From positions 496,001 through 560,000 of the forward strand of contig JAWHQI010000523.1 in NCBI GenBank assembly GCA_033032865.1: 64,000 nucleotides of DNA. Direction: 5' to 3'. Positions within the stretch are counted from its first letter, which is position 1, and each line of letters starts with the position of its first letter. Position numbers and translations under genes: made by a program. Shown here piece after piece: positions 1 through 10,770 of this stretch. The notes under the pieces are model-generated. The model saw nothing but the letters and a program-made list of their open reading frames with translations, was not told the origin of the DNA and made no database searches. The DNA is from Dactylorhiza incarnata. Its lineage: Eukaryota > Streptophyta > Magnoliopsida > Asparagales > Orchidaceae.

Positions 1-2535
1 CCCAAATGACACTCAAACTTTAAAAGAGCAATAACTTTTGATCCGGTTATCTGATTTTACCCCATACAACACCATTTAGGAATGATATCGGAGCCCTACA
101 TTCATTGAAGCACAAGTTTTACCCATTACAGTTCATTTAGTTGTCTATATTGAGCGGGTTGCACTGTTAATGAAAAATGTAGCTCCAAATGACACCTAAA
201 CATCAAACAGCCATAACTTTGATCAGGTTGTGTGATTTTTGCCCACAACACCTCTTCGAAATGAGCCCTGAGCCCTACATTCAATGGAGAACAAGTTTTA
301 CCCAATGTAGTTCATTTAGTGGTCGATATACAATGAGTTGAAGTGATAATGTGGGATTTAGCTCCAACCTACACCTAAACTTCAAACAGCTATAACTTTA
401 GATCCGGATGTCCGGATTTTGCACAAAACACCTTTTCGGAAAGAGCTCAGAGCCATACATCCTAAGGAGAATAGGATTTACTCGATCAAGTTCATTTAGT
501 GGTCGACGTATGGTGGATTGCGGTAGAAATGAGGGAGTTTGTTCCAATTGGCACATAAACTTCAAACATCCATAACTTTTGATCCGGTTGTTTGATTTTT
601 GCCCACAACGCCTTTTCAGAATGAGATCGGAGCCCTGCATCCATTGGACAACAAGTTTTACCCATTCCAGTTTGTTTTCGGTTGATCTACAGTGGGTTGT
701 AGGGAAGAATGAGAGATTTAGCTCCAAATGACACTCAAACATTAAACCGCAACGACTTTTGATCCGGTTGCCTGATTTGACCACACAATACCTTTTCGAA
801 ATGAGCTCGTAGCACTACATTCATTGGAGCACAAGTTTTACCCATTCCAGTTCATTTAGTTGTCAATATTTAGAGCGTTGCAGCGGTAATGCGAAATTTC
901 GCTCCAAATGACACCTAAACTTCTAACAGGGCATAACTTTGGATTTGTATGTTTGATTTTTGCCCACATCACCTTTTCGGAATATGCTCGGAGGCATACA
1001 TCCAATGGAGCACAATTATTTACCCTTCCAGCTTATTTTTGTGGTCAATATACAGGGGGTTGCAATGGTGACGAGGGCTCCTCTTAACACATAAACTGTA
1101 ACAGCCATAACTTTTGATCTGGTTGTCCGATTTTTGCGCACAACACCTTTCTGGAAAGAGCTCGAAGCCCTGCATCCAATGGAGAGCAAATTTTACCCAT
1201 CCAGTTTGTTTAGTGGTCAATATACAGCGGGTTTGTAATAATGTATTTAGCTCGAAAGGAGACCTAAGCTTTAAAGATCCATAACTTTTTATCCGGTTGT
1301 CCGATTTTCGCCCACAATACCTTTTCGTAATGAGATCGGAGCCCAAAATCCAATGGAGTACGAATTTAACCCATTCAAGGTCGTTTAGAGGTCAATATAC
1401 AGTGGGTTGTAGTGGTAATGCGAGATTTAGTTCCAAATGACACATAAATTTCAAAATGAAAGAATTTTAGATGCGGTTTGTAGTGAAAGTGAGAGATTTA
1501 GCTCCAAATGACACTCAAACTTTAAAGGAGCATAACTTTTGATCCGATTGTCTGATTTTACCCCATACAACACCATTTAGGAATGATATCGGAGCCCTAC
1601 ATTCATTGAAGCACAAGTTTTACCCATTACATTTCATTTAGTTGTCTATATTGAGCGGGTTGCACTGTTAAGGCAAAATGTAGCTCCAAATGACACCTAA
1701 ACATCAAACAGCCATAACTTTTGATCAGGTTGTGTGATTTTTGCCCACAACACCTCTTCGAAATGAGCCCTGAGCCCTACATTCAATGGAGAGCAAGTTT
1801 TACCCAATGTAGTTCATTTAGTTGTCGATATACATTGAGTTGGTAATGTGGGATTTAGCTCCAACCTACACCTAAACTTCAAACATCTATAACTTTAGAT
1901 CCGGATGTCCGAATTTTGCACAAAAGTCCTTTTCGGAAAGAGCTCAGAGCCATACATCCTAAGGAGAATATGATTTACTCGATCAAGTTCATTTAGTGGT
2001 CGACGTATAGTGGATTGCGGTAGAAATGAGGGAGTTTGCTTCAATTGGCACCTAAACTTCAAACATCCATAACTTTTGATTCGGTTGTTTGATTTTTGTC
2101 CTCAACGCCTTTTCAGAATGAGATCGGAGCCCTGCATCCATTGGAAAACAAGTTTTACCCATTCCTGTTCGTCTGCGGTTAATCTACAGTGGGTTGTAGG
2201 GAAAAATGAGAGATTTAGCTCCAAATGACACTCAAACATTAAACCGCAACGACTTTTGATCCGGTTGCCTGATTTGACCACACAACACCTTTTCGAAATG
2301 AGCTCGTAGCACTACATTCATTGGAGCACAAGTTTTACCCATTCCAGTTCATTTAGTTGTCAATATTTAGAGCGTTGCAGCGGTAATGCGAAATTTCGCT
2401 CCAAATGACACCTAAACTTCTAACAGGCATAACTTTGGATTTGTATGTTTGATGTTTGCCCACATCACCTTTTCGGAATATGCTCGGAAGCATACATCCA
2501 ATGGAGCACAATTATATACTCTTCCAGCTCATTTT
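1..2535. repeat. Satellite array, block 1 (180-bp monomers in a 1.5-kb higher-order repeat)
   Basis: AT-rich tandem satellite. Monomers begin near GCTCCAAATGACAC at about 1, 181, 361, 541, 721, 901, 1081, 1253 and 1431. The first eight are about 172-181 bp and differ from each other clearly; the ninth is a truncated monomer of about 70 bp. The whole set restarts at about 1501, so the higher-order unit is about 1500 bp (called m1 to m9 here). Each monomer shares a core like CATAACTTTTGATCCGGTTG. The array stops in m6 at 2535, where element A is inserted, and resumes in the same monomer at 22730. No gene is supported here; open frames on the minus strand are a by-product of a 60-codon monomer. 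Confidence 0.95.
2531..2535. other. Target site duplication of element A, left copy
   Basis: ATTTT immediately precedes the left LTR and is repeated at 22730-22734 after the right LTR. Removing the element and one copy restores the usual m6 sequence CTCATTTTAGTGG. Confidence 0.95.
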
Positions 2536-3227
2536 TGTTGAGTCTGAAATCGCACCTCCGAAGGAAATCGGAGGCTGCGGGTTGCCGGTTACTATTTAAG
2601 TGGGAAAAATAGGACCGCTAGCAGCGGTCAAGGCTAGACTTCGCCCGTCACGGCGAATGCCACTCCTGTGACGGGCTTTCCTTTGATTAAAGAAAGAGTT
2701 ACAACGGGTTACAAGTGCAAGCCGGCCGGTCAAGCAGGTCGCAAGACAGGGAACTCGAGTCTGCAGCTCCAACAAGCGAGCTCCTAGATTCGAATGTCCG
2801 TCCCTTGGGAACGTTGCCGCCCCCTATTTATAGGCTTGGGGGCCTGCCCGAACGGGCAGGGATAAAATAACCACCTGCCCGGGTACAGGAGAAACGGGCA
2901 GGCTGTGACGGGATTCAGAAGGGAAAGAGAAGAGAAGCCGCGCGGTTTAGCGGCTTGGGCTTCCGGTCTTTCTTTGGCTTGGCCTGAAGTTGTAGTGACC
3001 AAGGCGACGTTCCAACCCGGGCGGTCTCATACCAGAGGCCGCGATTTGTCTTTGGGACTTGTCCTTGACTGATCTTCATTCTCTGGAGACGACTTGATGG
3101 ATCAGACCGCCCGGTCTGTGCTGGTTGGTGCTGGATGTCTTTTACTGAGACCGGTCCGGGCGATCTTGAGCTTTAGACCGCCCAGTCTGCGAGTTGTATC
3201 ACTCGGAAGCGGTCTCTTGGGTAAACA
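2536..3227 (-). repeat. 3' LTR of element A
   Basis: 692 bp, TG...CA ended, with short inverted ends TGTT/AACA. It has a minus-strand TATA box (CCTATAAATAGG at about 2823-2834) and a hairpin with arms CCCGTCAC/GTGACGGG at 2643-2676. Several GACCG/CGGTC palindromes occur, for example 3105-3120. The polypurine tract lies just inside: read on the minus strand, GCGGGGATTA directly precedes the LTR start TGTTTACCC. Confidence 0.95.
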
Positions 3228-3311
3228 TAATCCCCGCATATTTTTAAACTCCGAAGAGATTTCAAAAATATCAATTCTATCCGAAAGACCGCACCCGACT
3301 TGTGCTTCCAG

Positions 3312-3319
3312 CTATAAAA
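3312..3319 (+). promoter_or_regulatory. TATA box of antisense gene 1 in element A
   Basis: CTATAAAA lies 108 bp upstream of the ATG at 3420. Element B has the equivalent CTATAAGA at 54521-54528, 104 bp before its ATG. The conserved position suggests the antisense gene has its own promoter inside the element instead of using the LTR promoter, which faces the other way. Confidence 0.6.
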
Positions 3320-3419
3320 TTGCCTGAGAGCTCTCCCCTTTCATAATTCTCCAGAGATCACGGGTCGCTACTCGCCGATTGCGGTTAGAATTTTTCAGAT
3401 CGGCACCCCTTCAAACAGA

Positions 3420-5550
3420 ATGAACTTCCTTGATTCCCTTCAGACCCGCGTTGATAAGGGGGGAGACCGGAAGAAAACCGAGGAAATGAAAGATAAAGAT
3501 ACTCGGAAGAAGAAGAGTCATCGGTCTGATAAGGCCGGGTGATCTCCGAAGACAGAACCCTTCGGGTCTAAGAAGAAAACTGGGGAAAGAACTGCGAAAG
3601 AAAGAAAAACCGCCGAGGAATTGTCGGCTAAGGAAGAAGCGGCTAAAGCTAAAGCCGCTGAAGAAGAAGCGGCTAAAGCTAAAGCCGCTGAAGAAGAAGC
3701 GGCTAAAGCTAAAGCCGCTGAAGAAGAAGCGGCTAAAGCTAAAGAAGCGGTGGTGGAGGCGGCTAGGGTAGAAGCCGTCGGGGTCTTGTCATCTGAGGAA
3801 AGAATCCTCGAAAAGAAGTCGATAGAACCCGAAGTGGACCATCTTTCACCTTCCTTCGACATTGATTTTACTTTATCAGGGACTCCTCTCATGAAGCTAA
3901 ATATTGGGGAAGAAGGCGAAGTTGTCTCCTCCAGGCCGGATGGATCGTCTATCTCACCGGTCTTGATTATTGACAATTCCAGCCCTACAAGGCAGATCAT
4001 CCCGGAGTCGGGGAAGAAAAAGAAGAGAAAGAGGGGCCATTCGTCAGCCGAGCGAATTGCCAAGAAGCTTCAAAAGTTGAAGGTTGGAAACAAAGCTTAT
4101 AAGAAATCGACGGCGGACTGTCTTCAACATAATCCGCGCGTGAAAGAGGAAATCGACCCGCCCAATACCCCTCTTGCCAAGTCGGGCGATCTCATCCCAT
4201 ATTCTGCGACCAGTATGTCGATCGGGGGCATCCTCAGAGGGATGGATGATTTTCTGAATAAGGATATGTTACTTGATAACCCCGTGACCTCGAGCCAAAT
4301 TATTTCTCCTGACGAAAATACTGGTGATTCCGAGAAGACCGCTCGAGAAGAGAAAGACCGGACCTTAGCCGGTCTGCGCCTAATAGGTATAAAGGCGGAG
4401 AAGGTACGGTCGCAAGGCAGGCAGCAGTTGCCCGACCCATTCGCTCCAGGTAAGCCCGGTGCGGATTATGAAACTATCCGCTTCTTCATTCCGCGACCTC
4501 AGAAAAATCAAAATAAATTGTTGTTGAATCCGCCGCCAAGCTTCTTCCCTCTTTTTACTCAAACGCTGGCCGCCAGACGAAGGAATACCGAACGGACATG
4601 GCGAGAACAACGCCGGAGAATAGATACAGAACAGTTGAAGCGGCCTGTTTATTCAGGCATTTCAACTTTTATAATTCCTTAATTCTATCCGCCTTCGGCT
4701 GTGCTAATTACAATTTTCTCTTGTAGACAAACCGGAGGACATGGTGAGACCGGGCGACCTGATCTCTAGCCTTCCATCTCTTCCTTAGATACCAAATCTT
4801 ATGCCAATATTAAATTCTGGACAGGAGGAGCTGGCCAACCTTCAGTTTCTTCTGAGTAACTTGGAAGTGAAGATAAGAGAAATGGAGAAGAAAGAAGAGG
4901 CCGCCCGGGTTGCACAATAGGTTGAAAGGAAAGAGAGACAAGAGGAGCGTCTGGCGATCGAGGCCCATTTAGAGGCGGCGCGGGCTGACCTAGAGAATGC
5001 GCGGGCTGATCTGGAGAATGCGCGGGCTGATCTGGAGGCCGAGAAGAAAAGGAGGCCGGAGAATGAGAGTGTGTTGGAGGCTCGACTAGAATTTGAGAAG
5101 AAGGCGCGGATTGAAAAGGAACAGATGCTGATAGATCAAATCGCTACAATAACCATGCGTCTTGATAGAGAGAAAAAGATGTTCTCAAAGCTTGAGGATG
5201 ACTGTAAATATTATCAAAACAAATATCTTCGCATGGCCAGAGAGGTTGGCGAGAGCCGGCGCTCGTCTACTGATGAAAGAGCTTGGATGCCGAACCGCCC
5301 GACTGTTGGGGCGAGCTCTAATCCCTTACTTATTAGGGCGTCTGATCCTTCCGCGAATGATCCTGCCGGGGCCCCTTCTGCTCGTACGATCCTTGCTGCG
5401 CGGGTAGAAAGGGACGCCGCGCGGCTTCATAGCACGCTCAATCATATCCACTATCACTCAAGTCAAATTTATAGCCTTCTTATTCAGACCGGTGACCAGG
5501 TCGCGCGGCTTCATCGTGAGGATAATCCTCAAGAGCCGTGTCAGCGATAA
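3420..5550 (+). pseudogene. Antisense gene 1 of element A (coiled-coil, lysine-rich), broken
   Basis: Counterpart of the gene at 54625-56718 in element B and opposite in sense to gag-pol. It starts ATG (MNFLDSL) at 3420 and meets a stop at 3540-3542, after which the same frame is open to 4682. Residues coded at about 3633-3755 are a fourfold 9-residue tandem repeat rich in Glu, Ala and Lys. A lysine-rich stretch and the conserved FFIP...NPPPSFFP segment follow. An intron can be placed from GTAAGC at 4450 or from a GC donor at 4657 to an acceptor TTGTAG ending 4726. Exon 2 has stops at 4786-4788 and 4918-4920 (the latter probably a former CAG), then reads as coiled coil and ends with the conserved RVERDA..LHS...HYHSSQIYSLL block and TAA at 5548-5550. 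I recognise no biochemical function. Confidence 0.8.
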
Positions 5551-5924
5551 GCGACTTTTAATTTTTCATGAACTATGTCTGTAATAATTCTCTTATTTAC
5601 TCCCCGGGATGATCTGATGTTCTGGTTTACTTTGGATAGTATTTTCTTTTAGCGCCTTCTGTTGCGCCTATAACATGCATAGTTTATGCCGAATTGATGT
5701 GCAGGTCGCGCCACTAGCGCTGGATGCTTGTGATTCCTTGCCGAACTTTCATGTTTATTATAAGTTTTTGCTTAGTCGGTCTTGCCTATGCGCAAGCTAC
5801 TGCTCTTTCCTTTTATCTGTGCCGTTTTACGTTGTAATCCGCACGGCCTGACGTCATATCCGCGTTATAATTTGGTTATTTGCAGATCACTATCTCTATA
5901 AGTAGTAAGAATTACAGCGATTCA
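5551..5924 (+). other. Spacer between antisense genes 1 and 2 of element A
   Basis: No coding sequence seen. It corresponds to 56719-57072 in B and includes a TATA-like CTATAAGT at 5895-5902, matching the one 42 bp before antisense gene 2 in B. It has several copies of the dispersed CCGnnCGG-type motif, such as ATCCGCACGGCC near 5838. The match to B is lost at about 5910-5925, where foreign sequence starts. Confidence 0.6.
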
Positions 5925-6572
5925 TTCCCTATAAGTTCATTTTGAATACAACTGCATGCATAGTTGAGTAAATTCAAAAATGTATCAGATTTAGAAGAAA
6001 GAAATATAGTCGAGCAATATCTAGAATAATTATCAATTTATACAAAAGTATATTTTCTACCACCTAGACTAGAAGTGATAACCAGTCCAAATAAATCCAT
6101 GTGAATCAATTGAAGTGGTCTAGTAGTAGAAATAACATTTTTGCTTTTAAAAGAAGATTTTGAAAATTTTCCCTTTTTGGCATGGCAAGCAAAGAGAAGA
6201 TAAATTTTCATTGAGCATAGGCAATCCATTAATTAATTTATCTTTTGATAGTTTTACAATTATCTTGGTGCTAGAGTGACCAAGACGCTTATGTCATAGT
6301 TCTAATATATTCTTCATTTTTGGAAATAAAACATTTTAAAGATAAATGTGAAAAATCACTAAAAGCAATTATATAAACAATATGCATTCTTGGTGTAGTA
6401 AGAACAACATCATTTATTTTAGAATTTATAATTTTGCAAAGATTTATAGAAGATTCAAATAAAACATTTAAACCTTTATCACATAATTGACTAATTGAAA
6501 TTAAATTATGTTGTAAACCTTTTACAAAAAAATATTAGAAATAGAAAATGATTCGTTACCCACTACGTTGAT
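5925..6572 (-). mobile_element. Ty1/copia retrotransposon fragment (protease-integrase junction)
   Basis: Read on the minus strand in one broken frame this gives the typical copia order: KGLQHNLISISQLCDKG (end of protease region), HKRLGHSS and CHAKKGKFSKSSF (pre-integrase zinc region), HMDLFG and SLGGRKYTFV (start of integrase core), then an eroded SRYxxxxFLSSKSDTF...IQNE stretch. Several frame stops are present, including one just after KYTFV. No LTR, RT or gag is attached, so this is a scrap of about 650 bp. It is the only Ty1/copia sequence seen in the window. It sits beside the filler at 6573-6645 and probably arrived during repair of a break in element A. Confidence 0.85.
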
Positions 6573-6645
6573 GCCTGCGGATTACAACGTAAAGCGGCAC
6601 AGATAGTGATCTGCAATAGGGGGATTACAATAATTTGGTTATTTG
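6573..6645. other. Templated filler DNA at a repair junction
   Basis: Short pieces copied from the nearby element A sequence. 6576-6606 is the inverse of about 5814-5845 with one mismatch; it runs through a shared AGATA into an inverse copy of about 5879-5895; a direct copy of about 5864-5883 (AATTTGGTTATTTGC) follows before C1 sequence starts. Scrambled local copies like this are the usual mark of end joining with template switching. Confidence 0.75.
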
Positions 6646-7006
6646 CTAATAGGGGGTTTATGTCGCTACTTTGAACAGGAACTTCAAGATGATTGGAAGG
6701 ATGCTCGGGGCCTTCTGACGGATGATCCATGAAAACAAGAATTGTCGAAATAGAAAACTGAAATAACTTTCAAACGGAGCCGAATTTTTGAAATCTGAGG
6801 GCTGAAAAGTGCCTGAACGTGGAAACCCGTTCACTTTTTGGATAGTTCGGCACAAGACGGTCGCGTCGGGCTTTGAATTTCTGAATTCCGACCCCCGGAT
6901 CAAAAGTTATGGCCGTTTTAAGATTGAGTGTATTTTAGGCCAAATCTCGCATCTTCATTGCAACTGTTGTTCATCAACCACTCGCTATCTGAAGGTCGCG
7001 TGTTTC
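6646..7006 (-). mobile_element. C1: truncated leader and gag start of a neighbouring C copy
   Basis: Nearly identical to 12207-12566, the start of gag plus leader of the complete C1 copy. It contains the ATG region of gag (MDHPSEGPEHPSNHLE) and is cut off at 6646 by the filler. Because leader sequence lies outside the left LTR, the LTR at 7007-8167 is shared by two C copies in tandem. It also includes the satellite-related segment at about 6886-6965. Confidence 0.85.
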
Positions 7007-8167
7007 TGTTGATGCCGAAATTGTCCCCACGCCCTCGAGAAGGAAAGAGAGGGGGTAGTGGTCGAGTAGCTGGTTACTTGAGTCGCAAATGAAGAGCTGA
7101 ACGAGAGAAAAGAAGAGGGGGCCGCTAGCTTGCGGCGAGGCCAGACTTCGCCCGCCGCGGCAATTGCCACTCCTGCGGCGGGCTTTCCCTTTATTTAATA
7201 ATCTGTATTACAGCTCGTTGTGTTTAGTACATGGAAATACAATGAATACAAGAGAGTTGCGGGTAAGAAAAGAAAGCCGTTCGGGCTGTTTGCTGAGGTC
7301 GCCTGGACGGTCGCCCGGACAGGTCGCCCGGGCTGTTTGCTGAGGCCGCCCGGCCTGTTGTTGAGACCGCCCGAACTGGCAGTTAGGAGTTCGTCGGTCA
7401 GACCGCTAGTAGGTGCGGTCTGGCTATTTCTAGCCGCCAGTTTTGTCCCCCAACTTGCCCGTCCTCTGTTCATGGTCGAGGGTCCTATTTATAGGCTCTG
7501 GGTCGATGTCGTCACCTCCGGTGAGCCGGTGACCGGATCCCTACCCGCGCGGTCTGAACAATGGAGACCGCCTACCCGCGCGGTCTAAAGGAGGAGGCCG
7601 CCCCTGCTGGGTCTGAAGGGGGAGGCCGCCTACCCGCGCGGTCTGAAGGACGAGACCGCCTACCCGCGCGGTCTAAAGGAGGAGGCCGCCCCTGCTGGGT
7701 CTGAAGGGGGAGGCCGCCTACCCACGCGGTCTGAAGGACGAGACCGCTTACCCGCGCGGTCTAAAGGAGGAGGCCGCCCCTGCTGGGTCTGAAGGGGGAG
7801 GCCGCCTACCCGCGCGGTCTGAAGGACGAGACCGCCTACCCGCGCGGTCTAAAGGAGGAGGCCGCCCCTGCTTGGTGTGAAGGGGGAGGCCGCCTACCCG
7901 CGCGGTCTGAAGGACGAGACCGCCTACCCGCGCGGTCTAAAGGAGGAGGCCGCCCCTGCTGGGTCTGAAGGGGGAGGCCGCCTACCCGCGCGGTCTGAAG
8001 GACGAGACCGCCTACCCGCGCGGTCTAAAGGAAGAGGCTGCCCCGGCTGGGCGACCTGAGGAAGGAGACCGCCCCTGCTGGACGGGCAGGAGATCCCTAG
8101 CCGCATGACCTGTAGGAGAAATGCAGAAAAAATCTCCTCGAAAAGAATCGCCGATTTCTGGGTAAAC
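7007..8167 (-). repeat. C1 middle LTR (shared between two C copies)
   Basis: 1161 bp, from TGTTGATGCC to GGGTAAACA on the plus strand. It is the 3' LTR of the complete C1 copy to its right and the 5' LTR of the truncated copy to its left. Features: minus-strand TATA box at about 7484-7495, hairpin CCCGCCGC/GCGGCGGG at 7151-7183, and a GC-rich 88-bp minisatellite. It is 161 bp longer than the right-hand LTR, which fits two extra 88-bp units less a small indel. Confidence 0.9.
7560..8045. repeat. 88-bp minisatellite in the U3 part of the C LTR
   Basis: About five copies of an 88-bp unit, itself three related parts of about 29 bp such as GACCGCCTACCCGCGCGGTC. Each part has self-complementary arms GACCGC/GCGGTC. 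Copy number differs in every C LTR in this window: about five here, about three at 13130-13440, and more in the two LTRs of C2. The open frames across it are a by-product of composition. Confidence 0.9.
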
Positions 8168-8289
8168 ATAATCCCCGCACTTTTTCAAGTTCCATAAAGA
8201 ACTTCGAAAAAGTAGGACTTACCCACGAAAATTGTGATCCGCCTCTCACAAATTGCTAGAACAAGGATAAGAGAAGGAGAGAGCAAGTA
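8168..8289 (-). other. Polypurine tract and 3' end of C1 internal region
   Basis: Read on the minus strand, GTGCGGGGATTA abuts the LTR start TGTTTACCC, the same junction as in elements A and B and in C2. The rest is a short non-repetitive stretch before the tandem repeats begin. No coding sequence seen. Confidence 0.7.
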
Positions 8290-9995
8290 CCTGCTCATGA
8301 CTTGCCAATAGATGCTAACCTCTGCAAGGAAAAAATTATAGCATGCAGAAAGAGATAGGAACACACGAGTACCTGAAGGAAACTCACGATCACATGCTAA
8401 TTTCTGCAAAAGAAACTTAAAGCAGATATAAAAGAATATAACGCGAGTACCTGAAGGAAACTCGCGATCACCTGCTAATTTCTGTAAAAGAAAACTCAAA
8501 GCAGGTATGAAATATAATATAACGCGAGTACTTGAAGAGAACTCGCGAACACCTGCAAATCTCTGCAAAAGAGAATTCAAAGCAGTTAAAAAACATAACG
8601 CGGGTACCTGAAGAGAACTCGCGAACACCTGCAAATCTCTGCAAAAGAGAATTCAAAGCAGGTAAAAAACATAACGCGAGTACCTGAAGAGAACTCGCGA
8701 ACACCTGCAAATCTCTGCAAAAGAGAATTCAAAGCAGGTATGAAACATAACGCGAGTACCTGAAAAGAACTCGCGAACACCTGCTAATCTCTGCAAAAGA
8801 GAACTCACAGCAGGTATAAAATATAATATAACGCGAGTACCTGAAGAGAACTCGTGAACACCTACAAATCTCTGCAAAAGAGAATTCAAAGCAGGTATAA
8901 AATATAATATAACGCGAGTACCTGAAGAGAACTCGCGAATACCTGCCAATCTCTGCAAAAACAGAACTTGAAGAAGGTATACAATAATCTATAGCGCGAG
9001 TACCTGAAGAGAACCCGCGAATACCTGCCAATCTCTGCAAAAACAGAACATAAAGCAGGTATAAAACAATCTATAACGCGAGTACCTGAAGAAAACTCGC
9101 GAATACCTGCTAATCTCTGCAAAAAGAGAACATAAAGCAGGTATAAAAACAATCTATAATGCGAGTACCTGAAGAGAACTCGCGAATACCTGCTAATCTC
9201 TGCAAAAGAGAACTCACAGCAGGTATAAAATATAATATAACGCGAGTACCTGAAGAGAACTCGCGAACACCTGCAAATCTCTGTAAAAGAGAATTCAAAG
9301 CAGGTATAAAATATAATATAACGCGAGTACCTGAAGAGAACTCGCGAATACCTGTCAATCTCTGCAAAAACAGAACTTGAAGCAGGTATAAAATAATCTG
9401 TAGCGCGAGTATCTGAAGAGAACCCGCGAATACCTGCCAATCTCTGCAAAAACAGAACATAAAGCAGGTATAAAACAATCTATAATGCGAATACCTGAAG
9501 AGAACTCGCGAATACCTGCTAATCTCTGCAAAAAGAGAACATAAAGCAGGTATAAAAACAATCTATAATGCGAGTACCTGAAGAGAACTCGCGAATACCT
9601 GCTAATCTCTGCAAAAGAGAACTCACAACAGGTATAAAATATAATATAACGCGAGTACCTGAAGAGAACTCGCGAACACCTGCAAATCTCTGCAAAAGAG
9701 AATTCAAAGCAGGTATGAAACATAACGCGAGTACCTGAAAAGAACTCGCGAACACCTGCTAATCTCTACAAAAGAGAACTCACAGCAGGTATAAAATATA
9801 ATATAACGCGAGTACCTAAAGAGAACTCGCGAACACCTGCAAATCTCTGCGAAAGAGAATTCAAAGCAGGTAAAAAACATAACGCGAGTACCTGAAGAGA
9901 CCTCGCGAATACCTGCTAATCTCTGCAAAAGAGAACTTAAAGCAGGTATAAAAGAAACTTCATAATGCGAGTACCTGAGGAAAACTCGCAACCAC
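8290..9995. repeat. Tandem repeat R2 of family C (about 70-82 bp, two hairpins per unit)
   Basis: About 22 units. Each holds CGCGAGT...ACTCGCG (arms 7 bp) and a second stem ACCTGC...GCAGGT enclosing TCTCT/AGAGA, so each unit can fold into two hairpins. Units differ mainly in an AT-rich spacer. The same array occurs in the opposite orientation at 41940-43085 with about 15 units. It occupies the region 3' of gag, where plant LTR elements often carry hypervariable tandem repeats. The many open frames crossing it are not conserved genes. Confidence 0.9.
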
Positions 9996-10175
9996 CTACT
10001 CATCTTTTCATATAAACATCTATAGAAAAGAAGTTTTTGGATGTCTCGATACGACGTGGTGATATTCACTTCATTTGTAAGCAAGAAGCTAGCATAGCCT
10101 CTGTATCATATGCAAAAGAAGTAGTAATGCTCAATTGGAGCAACCACTATAATGTGGATATAAAGATGAAACCGT
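9996..10175. other. Spacer between R2 and R1 repeats in C1
   Basis: Unique sequence with no gene seen; matched in inverse orientation at about 41766-41939 in C2. Confidence 0.6.
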
Positions 10176-10770
10176 AATGGGGCGACCATCAAAAGATGGG
10201 TTCAATTGCTTTTAAAGATTTGGGCGACCATTAAGGGATGAGTTTGGTTGCCTTTTTAAGATTTTGGCGACCATCAAGGAGATGGGTTTGATTGCCTTTT
10301 AAGATTTTGGCGACCATTAAGGGATGAGTTTGGTTGCCTTTTTAAGATTTTGGCGACCATCAAGGAGATGGGTTTGATTGCCTTTTAAGATTTTGGCGAC
10401 CATCAAGGAGATGGGTTTGATTGCCTCTAAAGATTTTGGCGACCATCAAGGGGATGGGTTTGATTGCCTTTTAAGATTTTGGCGACCATCAAGGAGATGG
10501 GTTTGATTGCCTTTTAAGATTTTGGCGACCATCAAGGAGATGGGTTTGATTGCCTTTTAAGATTTTGGCGACCATCAAGGAGATGGGTTTGATTGCCTCT
10601 AAAGTTTTTGGCGACCATCAATGAGATGGGTTTGAATGCCTTTACAGATTTTGGCGACCATCAAGGGATGGGTTTAATTGCCTTTTAAGATTTGTGCGAC
10701 CATTGAAAGATAGGTTTGATTGCCTTTAAAGAAACTCGGGTAACCACCAAAAAGGTGGGTTTGATTGCCA
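10176..10770. repeat. Tandem repeat R1 of family C (43 bp)
   Basis: About 13-14 copies of a 43-bp unit built around GCGACCATCAAGGAGATGGG and TTTGATTGCC. The edge units are degenerate. The inverse array in C2 (41265-41765) has about 11-12 copies. Confidence 0.9.

Noticed and set aside
2536..3227. Solo LTR inside the satellite
   Set aside because: A matching LTR at 22038-22729 with the same 5-bp duplication ATTTT shows it is the 3' LTR of a full element.
3518..4063. Minus-strand frame opposite antisense gene 1 in element A (Ser/Ala rich)
   Set aside because: Shadow of the Glu/Ala/Lys repeat on the coding strand; the plus-strand frame matches element B in protein sequence and has conserved splice signals.
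7877..8059. Open frame over the C LTR minisatellite
   Set aside because: Low-complexity translation of the 88-bp repeat; not conserved in length between LTR copies.
8290..9995. CTGAAGA in every R2 unit as a possible hammerhead ribozyme core
   Set aside because: A hammerhead needs a GAAA after a short stem and a correctly placed cleavage triplet; I could not place these in the unit, and the local pairing is a simple hairpin.
8290..9995. R2 array as a CRISPR array
   Set aside because: The intervening spacers are short, AT-rich and shared between units, the setting is a plant retrotransposon, and there are no cas genes.
8185..10084. Overlapping Cys/Phe-rich open frames over the R2 repeats
   Set aside because: They are repeat translations in several frames at once; length depends only on repeat number.
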